From NCBI GenBank assembly GCA_044349205.1, contig JBIKRJ010000173.1, positions 1 to 5,161 of the forward strand: a stretch of 5,161 nt of DNA, given 5' to 3'. Positions 1-4,883 of this stretch are shown here, one piece after another. The stretch comes from UBA9547 sp044349205. Its GTDB lineage: Bacteria > Bacteroidota > Bacteroidia > Cytophagales > UBA9547. The notes below the pieces were generated by a model. That model was not told the DNA's origin, did no database searches, and saw only the letters and a list, made by a program, of their open reading frames with translations. The first letter of the stretch is position 1. Each line of letters opens with the position of its first letter. A program made the translations under genes and the position numbers.

Positions 1-284
1 CCATAACTTTTTTCAAACTGAGCCATATTTTTTCCAAACTGGTGTTTGGTTACCAAGTCGCAGTCTACCAAAATATCCAAAGTATTGTACACTGTGGCGC
101 GGCTTACGCGGTAATTTTTGTTTTTCATGCTGATGTAAAGTTGCTCTACATCAAAATGGCCTTCACGAGTGTAAATCTCCTCCAAAATGGCAAATCGTTC
201 GGGTGTCTTCCTCAATTCTTTGTTTTCGAGGTAGGCAGTCAGAATGCTTTTCACTTCGGCGTATATCTGCGGGTTTAAAGCCAT
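1..284 (-). CDS. Fur-family transcriptional regulator, N-terminal part (runs off left edge)
   Basis: Reading leftward from the ATG at 284-282 gives 94 complete residues (MALNPQIYAEVKSILTAYLE...) with no stop before the edge, so the C-terminal dimerisation and metal-binding domain is outside the window. What is visible is the winged-helix DNA-binding domain of the Fur/PerR/Zur family: a basic RKTPER segment (residues 25-30), HFDVEQLY (43-50), the recognition helix VSRATVYNTL (60-69), and the wing ending LVTKHQFGKNMAQFEKSYG (77-95). Fur-family proteins are metal-dependent cytoplasmic repressors of iron, zinc or peroxide-stress genes; the metal cannot be told from this half. It lies 50 bases downstream of the yebC stop on the same strand and has its own candidate promoter with an overlapping dyad (291-310). 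The family assignment is secure; the subfamily is not. Confidence 0.93.
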   Translation of the reverse strand, partial: MALNPQIYAEVKSILTAYLENKELRKTPERFAILEEIYTREGHFDVEQLYISMKNKNYRVSRATVYNTLDILVDCDLVTKHQFGKNMAQFEKSY

Positions 285-300
285 TTGCAAATTATCGTTT

Positions 301-308
301 CAAATATA
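301..308 (-). promoter_or_regulatory. Candidate -7 box (TATATTTG) for the Fur-family gene
   Basis: On the minus strand this reads TATATTTG, an exact match to the Bacteroidota -7 consensus TAnnTTTG, 16 bases before the ATG at 284. No convincing -33 TTG is seen 19-21 bases upstream. The box sits inside an imperfect dyad at 291-310 (ATTAT ten bases from ATAAT, with TT and AA also pairing nearer the centre). A repressor bound there would cover the promoter, so autoregulation by the gene product is possible but unproven. Confidence 0.45.
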
Positions 309-334
309 ATCAGAATATGGGCTTTTCCACTTGC

Positions 335-1042
335 CTAGGCCATGGTGGTATACACATTTTGCACATCGTCGTCTTCCTCCAGCTTTTCCACTATTTTGTG
401 TATGTCTTCTTGCTGTTCGGGAGTCAGTTCTTTGGTGTCGGAAGGAATTCTTTCGAAATCGGCATTTAAAATGTTGTAACATTTGTCTTCCAAAAACTTT
501 TGAATACTGCCAAAACTGGCAAATTCGCCATAAATCAAGATGGTGTCTTCGTCTTGGAAAGCTTCTTCACCGCCCACGTCTATCAATTCTAGCTCTAGCT
601 CTTCCAAATCTATTTCACCTTTGGGTATGCGGAAACGACACTTGCGTTCAAACATAAAATCGACCGAACCAGAAGTGCCTAAAGAGCCCTCGTTTCGGTT
701 GAAAATACTGCGCACATTGGCCACAGTACGGGTCGAATTGTCGGTGGCGGTTTCTACCAAAATGGCGATGCCGTGAGGCCCGTAACCCTCATATACCATT
801 TCTTTGAAATCGGCCGCACTTTTGTCCGAAGCATTTTTTATGGCACGCTCAATATTGTCTTTGGGCATGTTGTCGTGGCGCGCATTTTGTATCACGGCAC
901 GCAAGCGCGAGTTTGATTCGGGGTTTGGCCCACCCGATTTTACGGCCATGGCAATGTCTCGCCCATATTTGGTAAACAAACGGGACATATTGCCCCATCT
1001 TTTCATTTTTCTTGCTTTGCGAAATTCAAACGCGCGTCCCAT
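335..1042 (-). CDS. yebC: YebC/PmpR (TACO1) family protein
   Basis: The 235-residue product has the normal full length of the YebC family and begins with its hallmark MGRAFEFRKARKMKRWGNMSR. Other family landmarks follow in order: FTKYGRDIAMAVKSGGPNPE (23-42), SRLRAVIQNARHDNMPKDNIERAI (about 45-68), EGYGPHGIAILVE (about 84-96), NEGSLGTSGSVDFMFE (115-130), and an acidic C-terminus ending in VYTTMA. Members were long annotated as DNA-binding regulators (PmpR). TACO1 activates translation in mitochondria, and bacterial YebC has been linked to translation through difficult motifs such as polyproline, so a cytoplasmic translation role is likely. The first ATG was chosen because it gives the conserved N-terminus. 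The leader shows no clear Shine-Dalgarno, as is usual in Bacteroidota. It lies between htrA (75-base gap) and the Fur-family gene (50-base gap), all on the minus strand. There is no sign of damage. Confidence 0.97.
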   Translation of the reverse strand: MGRAFEFRKARKMKRWGNMSRLFTKYGRDIAMAVKSGGPNPESNSRLRAVIQNARHDNMPKDNIERAIKNASDKSAADFKEMVYEGYGPHGIAILVETATDNSTRTVANVRSIFNRNEGSLGTSGSVDFMFERKCRFRIPKGEIDLEELELELIDVGGEEAFQDEDTILIYGEFASFGSIQKFLEDKCYNILNADFERIPSDTKELTPEQQEDIHKIVEKLEEDDDVQNVYTTMA

Positions 1043-1070
1043 TTCTTAGCTCTATTTTAGGTTGGTGGCG

Positions 1071-1100
1071 CAAATTTTGAAAAACAAACCGAAATAACAA
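1071..1100 (-). promoter_or_regulatory. Candidate promoter for yebC (TTG-N19-AAAATTTG)
   Basis: On the minus strand the htrA-yebC gap contains TTG (1100-1098), a 19-base spacer, and AAAATTTG (1078-1071). This fits the Bacteroidota layout TTG-N19/21-TAnnTTTG with one mismatch in the -7 box. Transcription would begin near 1065, leaving a leader of about 22 bases before the ATG at 1042. If real, yebC can be made independently of htrA. The call rests on pattern match only. Confidence 0.35.
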
Positions 1101-1117
1101 GCCTAAAATCTTCAATT

Positions 1118-2527
1118 CTAAAACCTAAACCTGTAGATGACTTTTTGCCCATTTTCGGTGATGCCTTCTAAGTTTACATTCCCCCTTATTTTGCTCAAAA
1201 TTTCTTCCACTTCGGTAGGTTTGGCAGGAGCATTGTTGTTTATCGAGGTGATGATAAAACCCTCGGTAAGTCCCAGCCTAGACACGAGCCCATTTCCTTT
1301 CAGTTTCGAAAGCCGCACACCGCTTGCGATATTCAGTCTGTCGCGCTCTATTTTGGGCACCATTTCCAGCTGCGCTCCCAGTATTTCGGACTGGTGTACT
1401 TCCTTTTTTATGAGAGAGGTGGTGCCCTCGTTGTTCGTAAGAATAATTTCCGTTTGCATGGATTCCTCGTCGCGCTTGTAGGTGATTTTGATTTTGTCGC
1501 CGGGCCTGTAGTAGCTCATTTGTTCGTCGTAGGCTGCCAGCGAATTGATGGGCGTATTGTCTATTTGCAAAAGTATATCGCCCTTTTTCAGTCCCTTAGT
1601 AGCTGCGGCACTGTTGGGTACTAAGTAGGAAATATTTACGCCAGATACATCGCCCGAAGTGCTGTTCGGAATTCGCTCGGCCACGTCGATACCGCTAAAG
1701 GCCTTTTGCACATGCCCAAATTCCTTGATATCGTTTACCACTTTGTTTACAATGTCGGCGGGAACGGCAAAACCATAGCCTGCATAAGAACCCGTCTGCG
1801 AAAGAATGGCCGTGTTTATCCCAATCAGTTCGCCCTTGATGTTGACCAAGGCACCGCCACTATTTCCCGGATTGATAGCAGCATCGGTTTGGATAAAAGA
1901 TTCGATGGGGAAACGGCTGTTGACCACGCCCACATGGCGCCCTTTTGCGCTCACAATGCCAGCAGTGACCGTCGTGGCCAAATTGAAAGGATTTCCAACG
2001 GCCAGCACCCATTCGCCCACCTGTACTTCTTTAGAAGAGCCAATGCGAATAGAAGGTAGGTTTTCGGCCTCTATTTTCAGCAAGGCAATGTCGGTCGTCG
2101 CATCGGTGCCAATGAGCTTGGCAATGTAGCTGCGTTTTTCGTGTATCACCTCTATTTTGTCGGCCTTGTCAATCACATGATTGTTGGTCACGATGTAGCC
2201 GTTTTTGCTAAAAATAACGCCTGAACCCGAATTTACCCGTTGCTGTGTAGGATTGCCACCATAGAAGTAATAGTCGAACCAGCTCATTTGGTTGTAAACA
2301 GTAGAAGAAGTTTTGATAAATACTACCGCTGGCGTACTTGCTTGCGAGGCTTCCACAAAATCTTTATTGAGCGATATGTCGTGAGAAAGGGCGGCAAAGC
2401 GTACAGGTTGTACAGTTGCCACCTCGGTTTGTGGTGCATGTGTGGGGCTTGGCACAACACAGTAAGTAGCCAGTGCGCCAGCCACACCGGCTGTAAAAGC
2501 GAGTAGGGTATTTTTGAAGTGATGCAT
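1118..2527 (-). CDS. htrA: DegP/HtrA-type periplasmic serine endopeptidase with two PDZ domains
   Basis: From the ATG at 2527 the product is 469 residues. After a short charged start comes a hydrophobic signal or anchor segment (about residues 7-25, TLLAFTAGVAGALATYCVV), which sends the enzyme to the periplasm. The trypsin-like domain shows the full catalytic triad: His117 in VTNNHVID, Asp146 in DATTDIALL and Ser223 in NPGNSGGAL. A first PDZ domain covers about 277-363 and a more diverged second one about 383-465. HtrA proteases degrade or hold misfolded envelope proteins under stress. The frame stays open to an alternative TTG at 2620, but those extra residues do not look like a signal peptide and would overlap the promoter region; ATG at 2533 (MPMHH) is equally possible. 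The TAG stop is 75 bases before yebC. The family is certain; the exact start is slightly uncertain. Confidence 0.96.
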   Translation of the reverse strand: MHHFKNTLLAFTAGVAGALATYCVVPSPTHAPQTEVATVQPVRFAALSHDISLNKDFVEASQASTPAVVFIKTSSTVYNQMSWFDYYFYGGNPTQQRVNSGSGVIFSKNGYIVTNNHVIDKADKIEVIHEKRSYIAKLIGTDATTDIALLKIEAENLPSIRIGSSKEVQVGEWVLAVGNPFNLATTVTAGIVSAKGRHVGVVNSRFPIESFIQTDAAINPGNSGGALVNIKGELIGINTAILSQTGSYAGYGFAVPADIVNKVVNDIKEFGHVQKAFSGIDVAERIPNSTSGDVSGVNISYLVPNSAAATKGLKKGDILLQIDNTPINSLAAYDEQMSYYRPGDKIKITYKRDEESMQTEIILTNNEGTTSLIKKEVHQSEILGAQLEMVPKIERDRLNIASGVRLSKLKGNGLVSRLGLTEGFIITSINNNAPAKPTEVEEILSKIRGNVNLEGITENGQKVIYRFRF

Positions 2528-2551
2528 GGGCATTTGAGTTTTTGTCAAATA

Positions 2552-2559
2552 CAAAAATA
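2552..2559 (-). promoter_or_regulatory. Candidate -7 box (TATTTTTG) for htrA
   Basis: The minus strand reads TATTTTTG, an exact TAnnTTTG match, 24 bases before the ATG at 2527. Initiation would fall near 2546, which supports the short start (2527 or 2533) over the TTG at 2620, since the latter would lie upstream of the promoter. No TTG is seen at the -33 position. Instead the spacer carries a perfect 10-base palindrome, CTTTCGAAAG (2571-2580). Confidence 0.45.
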
Positions 2560-2597
2560 AAAAGGTGATGCTTTCGAAAGAAACGCGCGCACCAAGA

Positions 2598-2634
2598 GTT
2601 GCAACGCTTTTACGTTGCAAAACATTGCATAATG
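2598..2634. repeat. Palindrome cluster in the htrA-purN divergent region (possible operator)
   Basis: TTGCAACG (2599-2606) and CGTTGCAA (2613-2620) form a perfect 8-base inverted repeat with a 6-base loop. The heptamer GTTGCAA also appears directly repeated 16 bases apart (2598 and 2614), with a related ATTGCAT at 2624 inside the near-palindrome GCATAATGC (2628-2636 region). The cluster sits upstream of purN and behind the htrA promoter, where a regulator could control either gene. It could also form a small hairpin. No known binding site is recognised, and chance is not excluded. Confidence 0.4.
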
Positions 2635-2673
2635 CTTAAAATCTTTCCGTTCTTTGTCATTTCAATCGTAGTG

Positions 2674-3255
2674 ATGTCGCCCAAGAAAATTGCCTTTTTT
2701 GCCTCAGGTTCAGGTTCCAATGTTGAAAATATAGTCCTTTATTTTCGGGAGAAAGAAATAGCAGCCCAATTTTTGGTGTTTTGCAACAATCCCAATGCTT
2801 ATGTGCTGCAAAGGGCGGTTCAATTGGGTATTGAAAGCAGAGTATTCGACAAGCAGGCACTAACCGAAAGTGGCCAGGTGTTGCACCATTTGCAAGCATT
2901 TAATCCCGACCTGATAGTGTTGGCGGGTTTTTTGTGGCTGATGCCTGCCGAAATAGTACATGCCTTCCCCAATCATATCGTCAATATTCATCCGGCTTTG
3001 TTGCCCAAGTACGGAGGCAAGGGCATGTATGGCATGAAAGTGCACGAAGCTGTGGTGGCTAACCATGAAAAAGAAAGTGGCATCACCATTCATTATGTGA
3101 ACGAGCGCTACGACGAGGGCGCCTACATTTCTCAAGTGCCCTGCGCCATTGCCTCGCACGACAGTCCGGAAGATGTCGCCCAAAAAGTGCACCAGTTGGA
3201 ATATGCCCATTTTCCAAAAACCATAGTGGCTCTTTTGAACCAAGCCCCCTTGTAG
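2674..3255 (+). CDS. purN: Phosphoribosylglycinamide formyltransferase (GAR transformylase)
   Basis: The 193-residue product matches the usual PurN length. The enzyme moves the formyl group from 10-formyltetrahydrofolate to glycinamide ribonucleotide, the third step of purine synthesis, in the cytoplasm. The phosphate-binding loop FASGSGSN lies at 9-16, right after the first strand. The folate/catalytic region reads IVNIHPALLPKYGGKGMYG (102-120), with the catalytic Asn104 and His106. The catalytic aspartate is Asp147 in ERYDEGAYI. The ATG at 2674 was chosen because it gives the standard short N-terminus (MSPKKIAFFASG); upstream in-frame starts at 2632 (ATG) and 2599 (TTG) add an unconserved hydrophobic stretch. 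A GTG lies immediately before the chosen ATG. The TAG stop is followed after three bases by mtgA, so the two are almost surely one transcript. A weak promoter candidate, TTG at 2625-2627 with a poor -7 at 2649-2656 (GTTCTTTG), precedes it. Confidence 0.96.
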   Translation: MSPKKIAFFASGSGSNVENIVLYFREKEIAAQFLVFCNNPNAYVLQRAVQLGIESRVFDKQALTESGQVLHHLQAFNPDLIVLAGFLWLMPAEIVHAFPNHIVNIHPALLPKYGGKGMYGMKVHEAVVANHEKESGITIHYVNERYDEGAYISQVPCAIASHDSPEDVAQKVHQLEYAHFPKTIVALLNQAPL

Positions 3256-3258
3256 CCA

Positions 3259-4002
3259 ATGGAAAAACCGCACAGCAAGTCGCCAAAAGCCAATACCAGA
3301 AAGCCCAAAGCGTCTAAAAATAAGGTTTTGCTGCGTGTTTTGGGTTTTTTAAAAAAAGCACTCATTCTCTTTTTTGCCTCCAGCATAGGGTTCACCATTT
3401 TGTACCGCTATGTTGACCCGTTTTTTACGCCCCTTATGGTCATTCGTACTGTACAGCAGGTGTTCCATGGCGACGACATACGTCTAAAAAACACTTGGGT
3501 CGAATTGGAAGAGATGTCCATGTTCATGCCCAAGGCAGCTTTGGCCGCCGAAGACCAAAAATTTTTCCAACACAACGGCTTCGATTTCGAGGCCATAGGC
3601 AAGGCATTTGAGCGCAACCAAAAATCCAAAAAACTACGAGGCGGAAGCACCATTTCGCAGCAAACAGCCAAAAACGTATTTCTATGGTCGGGTCGCTCGT
3701 GGCTAAGAAAGGGGATGGAGACCTATTTTACAGTGCTTATCGAGTTTTTTTGGCCCAAGAAGCGCATTTTGGAAGTGTATTTGAATGTGATAGAAATGGC
3801 CCCTGGTATTTACGGAGCCGAGGCCGCCTCGCAGTACTACTATGACAAATCGTGCCGAAAACTGACCAAATCGCAAGCCGCCGCCATTGCCTCGGTTTTC
3901 CCCTTGCCATTGAAGTGGGACCCCCGCTCACCTTCGGCGCGTCTTTCCAAAAAACAAGCCTGGATAAAAAGGCAAATTGACGGCGTGGTAATAAGTGAAT
4001 AG
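3259..4002 (+). CDS. mtgA: Monofunctional biosynthetic peptidoglycan transglycosylase (GT51)
   Basis: The 247-residue product is the size of MtgA enzymes, which polymerise lipid II into glycan strands on the outer face of the inner membrane and lack the transpeptidase half of class A penicillin-binding proteins. A lysine-rich cytoplasmic start (2-33) leads into one membrane segment (about 34-50). All GT51 motifs are present: AAEDQKFFQHNGFD (96-109) with catalytic Glu98; RGGSTISQQTAKNVFL (127-142); RKGMETYFTVLIE (150-162) with the second catalytic Glu154; and ILEVYLNVIEMAPGIYGAEAA (170-190). A proline-rich stretch (PLPLKWDPRSP) and a basic tail finish the domain. It begins three bases after the purN stop with no separate ribosome-binding site, suggesting translational coupling. 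The gene pair links purine supply and wall synthesis only by position; no functional link is implied. Confidence 0.96.
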   Translation: MEKPHSKSPKANTRKPKASKNKVLLRVLGFLKKALILFFASSIGFTILYRYVDPFFTPLMVIRTVQQVFHGDDIRLKNTWVELEEMSMFMPKAALAAEDQKFFQHNGFDFEAIGKAFERNQKSKKLRGGSTISQQTAKNVFLWSGRSWLRKGMETYFTVLIEFFWPKKRILEVYLNVIEMAPGIYGAEAASQYYYDKSCRKLTKSQAAAIASVFPLPLKWDPRSPSARLSKKQAWIKRQIDGVVISE

Positions 4003-4092
4003 AATTTATGTGTTATCAAAGTTTTTCGAATAGTACACTTGGAAAGGCTCAGCGATTTTATCATGAAAAGTGTGAGAGGGAGGAGGAAGAAA

Positions 4093-4116
4093 CTGTCAGG
4101 TGATAACGCCTGACAG
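4093..4116. repeat. Perfect inverted repeat, 8-bp stem
   Basis: CTGTCAGG (4093-4100) pairs with CCTGACAG (4109-4116) around an 8-base loop (TGATAACG). There is no following T-run on either strand, so it is unlikely to be a simple Rho-independent terminator. It is the first of the hairpin series downstream of mtgA. Confidence 0.6.
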
Positions 4117-4127
4117 GGCATAATATC

Positions 4128-4140
4128 GGGTCAGAGACCC
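4128..4140. repeat. Short perfect inverted repeat (GGGTC-AGA-GACCC)
   Basis: A 5-bp GC-rich stem closes a 3-base loop. TATC (4124-4127) and GATA (4144-4147) outside it can add four more pairs across a 3-base bulge. It is separated from the previous hairpin by only 11 bases and from the next by 10, so the three read as one structured unit. Confidence 0.5.
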
Positions 4141-4150
4141 TACGATAAAG

Positions 4151-4173
4151 CTTCGGAATTGCAAATTCCGAAG
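4151..4173. repeat. Perfect inverted repeat, 10-bp stem with GCA loop
   Basis: CTTCGGAATT (4151-4160) and AATTCCGAAG (4164-4173) pair perfectly around GCA. The apex reads TTGCAAA on the plus strand, closely resembling the TTACAAA apex of the hairpin at 4281-4301. Shared apices on different stems are typical of REP-type elements handled by Y1 (RAYT/IS200-like) transposases, but that link is inference. Confidence 0.65.
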
Positions 4174-4175
4174 AG

Positions 4176-4235
4176 CGGATTAAGTTCAAAAGCGATTTCA
4201 TGGCTTGGCTTGCAGCCACGACAGTTAAGTGCTGG
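4176..4235. repeat. Diverged repeat, copy A
   Basis: By hand alignment the plus-strand segment from about 4179 (GATTAAGTTCAA...) to the GCCA near 4218 matches copy B at 4500-4540. About 25 of the first 31 positions are identical, and a looser match continues beyond. Copy A contains the small hairpin TGGCT-TGC-AGCCA (4206-4218). At the same place copy B has a differently sequenced hairpin (TTGG...CCAA), so the fold may be conserved while the bases change. Confidence 0.5.
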
Positions 4236-4256
4236 TGTTCTTTTTTGTCAATTGAG

Positions 4257-4269
4257 GCGTTGGAAACGC
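4257..4269. repeat. Short perfect inverted repeat (GCGTT-GGA-AACGC)
   Basis: A 5-bp stem with a 3-base loop lies 11 bases before the long hairpin at 4281. It is too short to mean much alone and is listed because it continues the series of tight-looped hairpins. Confidence 0.4.
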
Positions 4270-4275
4270 AGTTCT

Positions 4276-4309
4276 CACAAGTCCTCGTTACAAACGAGGA
4301 CTATTTGTG
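4276..4309. repeat. Long hairpin, 9-bp perfect stem plus outer pairs
   Basis: GTCCTCGTT (4281-4289) and AACGAGGAC (4293-4301) pair perfectly around ACA. CACAA (4276-4280) then pairs with TTGTG (4305-4309) across a 3-base bulge (TAT), and CTC/GAG outside can extend it further. An interrupted palindrome with a bulge on one side is the shape expected for REP or IS200/IS605-type ends. No T-run follows, so terminator function is unlikely. Confidence 0.65.
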
Positions 4310-4404
4310 CGAGTAAACTATTCAACCAGAAAAGCCCGTATAAGCTCCTGTTGTAAGCTCCCCAAAATTTCAAAAGCCACTTTTTTATAAATCCCTAAAA
4401 ACAC

Positions 4405-4436
4405 AAAAGCCGAAGAAAACCAATTCTTCGGCTTTT
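4405..4436 (-). terminator. Strong Rho-independent-type terminator hairpin
   Basis: AAAAGCCGAAGAA (4405-4417) and TTCTTCGGCTTTT (4424-4436) form a perfect 13-bp stem with a 6-base loop. Read leftward, the stem ends in TTTT followed by GTGTTTTTAG, a good T-tract; read rightward, only the stem's own TTTT is available. It therefore best serves minus-strand transcripts coming from higBA, 145 bases away, or from whatever gene once ended at 4442. Weak bidirectional use, stopping the mtgA transcript, is possible. Confidence 0.8.
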
Positions 4437-4441
4437 AGAAC

Positions 4442-4501
4442 CTAGACACAAGGTTCGATATCTCCATAAGTAAATCCTGCTTCTATCACCGCTACCGAAG
4501 G
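4442..4501 (-). pseudogene. Possible C-terminal remnant of a lost minus-strand gene
   Basis: Read leftward from 4501 this frame gives 19 residues ending VIEAGFTYGDIEPCV followed by a TAG at 4444-4442. The stop lies only five bases before the terminator stem, the usual arrangement at a gene's end. Upstream the frame is closed at once by TAA (4504-4502), exactly where repeat copy B begins, as if the repeat or a rearrangement had cut the gene. I do not recognise the protein, and a chance short frame is quite possible. Confidence 0.2.
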
Positions 4502-4560
4502 TTAAGTTCAACAGCATTTTAATGGTTTGGTGTACCGCCAACACGAAAACTTAGTTGTTT
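4497..4560. repeat. Diverged repeat, copy B
   Basis: Partner of copy A at 4176-4235, in the same orientation. The best shared part is GTTAAGTTCAACAGC (from 4501) through ATGGTTTGG. Its hairpin is TTGG...CCAA at about 4528-4542. The ends carry TAAGTT and AACTTA as an outer inverted pair not found in copy A. It lies directly between the higA stop and the possible gene remnant. Confidence 0.45.
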
Positions 4561-4580
4561 AGCCAGTGCTTTTGTTTCCT

Positions 4581-4883
4581 CTATAGTTGTAATGTCAATT
4601 TCAAGTGTCCACCGAGACCTTGTTGAATTATTTTCATTAAAGTCGACAGTCTAATATCTGAAGCATTGTTCTCAATCCTTGAAATGTAAGATTTGTTTGT
4701 CCCACACTTTTCAGCAAGTTCTTCTTGGGTCATTCCGAGTTTAGTTCTCGCCTCCTCAAGTAAAACGCCAAGGCGAAATGTCTCAAATTCTTGTTCCCAT
4801 TGTTCACGTTTGGGTTCGCCCTTTTGACCATATTTCTTGTCCAAGATTTGGTCTAATGTTGTAATGTTATTTTTAGTTTTCAT
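4581..4883 (-). CDS. higA: XRE-family antitoxin (HigA-like)
   Basis: This 100-residue protein has a lysine- and glutamate-rich N-terminal half (1-35) and a Cro/C1-type helix-turn-helix at about 38-86: ARTKLGMTQEELAEKCGTNK (45-64) followed by SYISRIENNASDIRLSTLMKI. The C-terminus GLGGHLKLTLQL is typical of the antitoxin of Gp49-like/HigB toxins. Such antitoxins neutralise the toxin by direct binding and repress their own promoter. The ATG at 4883 overlaps the toxin's end by 11 bases (ATGAAAACTAA holds both signals), so translation is coupled. The order toxin first, antitoxin second is the HigBA arrangement. The pair's promoter must lie beyond the right edge. Nothing looks damaged. Confidence 0.9.
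   Translation of the reverse strand: MKTKNNITTLDQILDKKYGQKGEPKREQWEQEFETFRLGVLLEEARTKLGMTQEELAEKCGTNKSYISRIENNASDIRLSTLMKIIQQGLGGHLKLTLQL

Larger units (their letters stand above)
4003..4580. other. Non-coding interval between convergent mtgA and higA, rich in hairpins and repeats
   Basis: This 578-base gap holds no intact gene I can support. From left to right it contains a featureless 85 bases, a run of short perfect inverted repeats (4093-4116, 4128-4140, 4151-4173, 4206-4218, 4257-4269, 4281-4301), a terminator hairpin (4405-4436), a possible minus-strand gene tail (4442-4501), and a second diverged copy of a repeat (4497-4560) first seen at 4176-4235. The density of palindromes and the duplicated segment suggest REP-like or other mobile-element debris. 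No transposase is present in the window. Confidence 0.7.

Noticed and set aside
540..2129. Several plus-strand open frames of 75-120 codons opposite yebC and htrA
   Set aside because: They are antisense shadows of two well-conserved minus-strand genes and show no domain of their own.
2528..2620. N-terminal extension of htrA to a TTG at 2620
   Set aside because: It would start inside a palindrome, lie upstream of the best promoter match, and hide the signal segment behind 31 unconserved residues.
2599..2673. N-terminal extension of purN to a TTG at 2599 or an ATG at 2632
   Set aside because: PurN proteins begin within a few residues of the first strand (KIAFFASGSGSN); the extension is unrelated hydrophobic sequence that overlaps the control region.
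2860..3931. Minus-strand open frames opposite purN and mtgA
   Set aside because: They lie wholly or mostly antisense to complete conserved genes and have no protein-family features.
4035..4073. Inverted ACACTT/AAGTGT pair just after mtgA as a terminator
   Set aside because: Only six pairs across a 27-base spacer and no T-run; too weak to call.
4159..4356. A 65-codon plus-strand open frame downstream of mtgA
   Set aside because: It begins inside one perfect hairpin and runs through two others and repeat copy A; its composition follows the palindromes, and it has no recognisable domain or ribosome-binding site.
4450..4500. tRNA-like signal (GGTTCGA near 4452 and an acceptor-like GCTACC)
   Set aside because: There is no pairing T-stem, no anticodon arm and no acceptor complement at the right distance.
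4497..4570. Integron attC site carrying a toxin-antitoxin cassette
   Set aside because: GTTRRRY-like heptamers occur (GTTAAGT, GTTGAAC on one strand or the other) but no properly placed complementary RYYYAAC partner was found, and the two copies do not share outer pairing.
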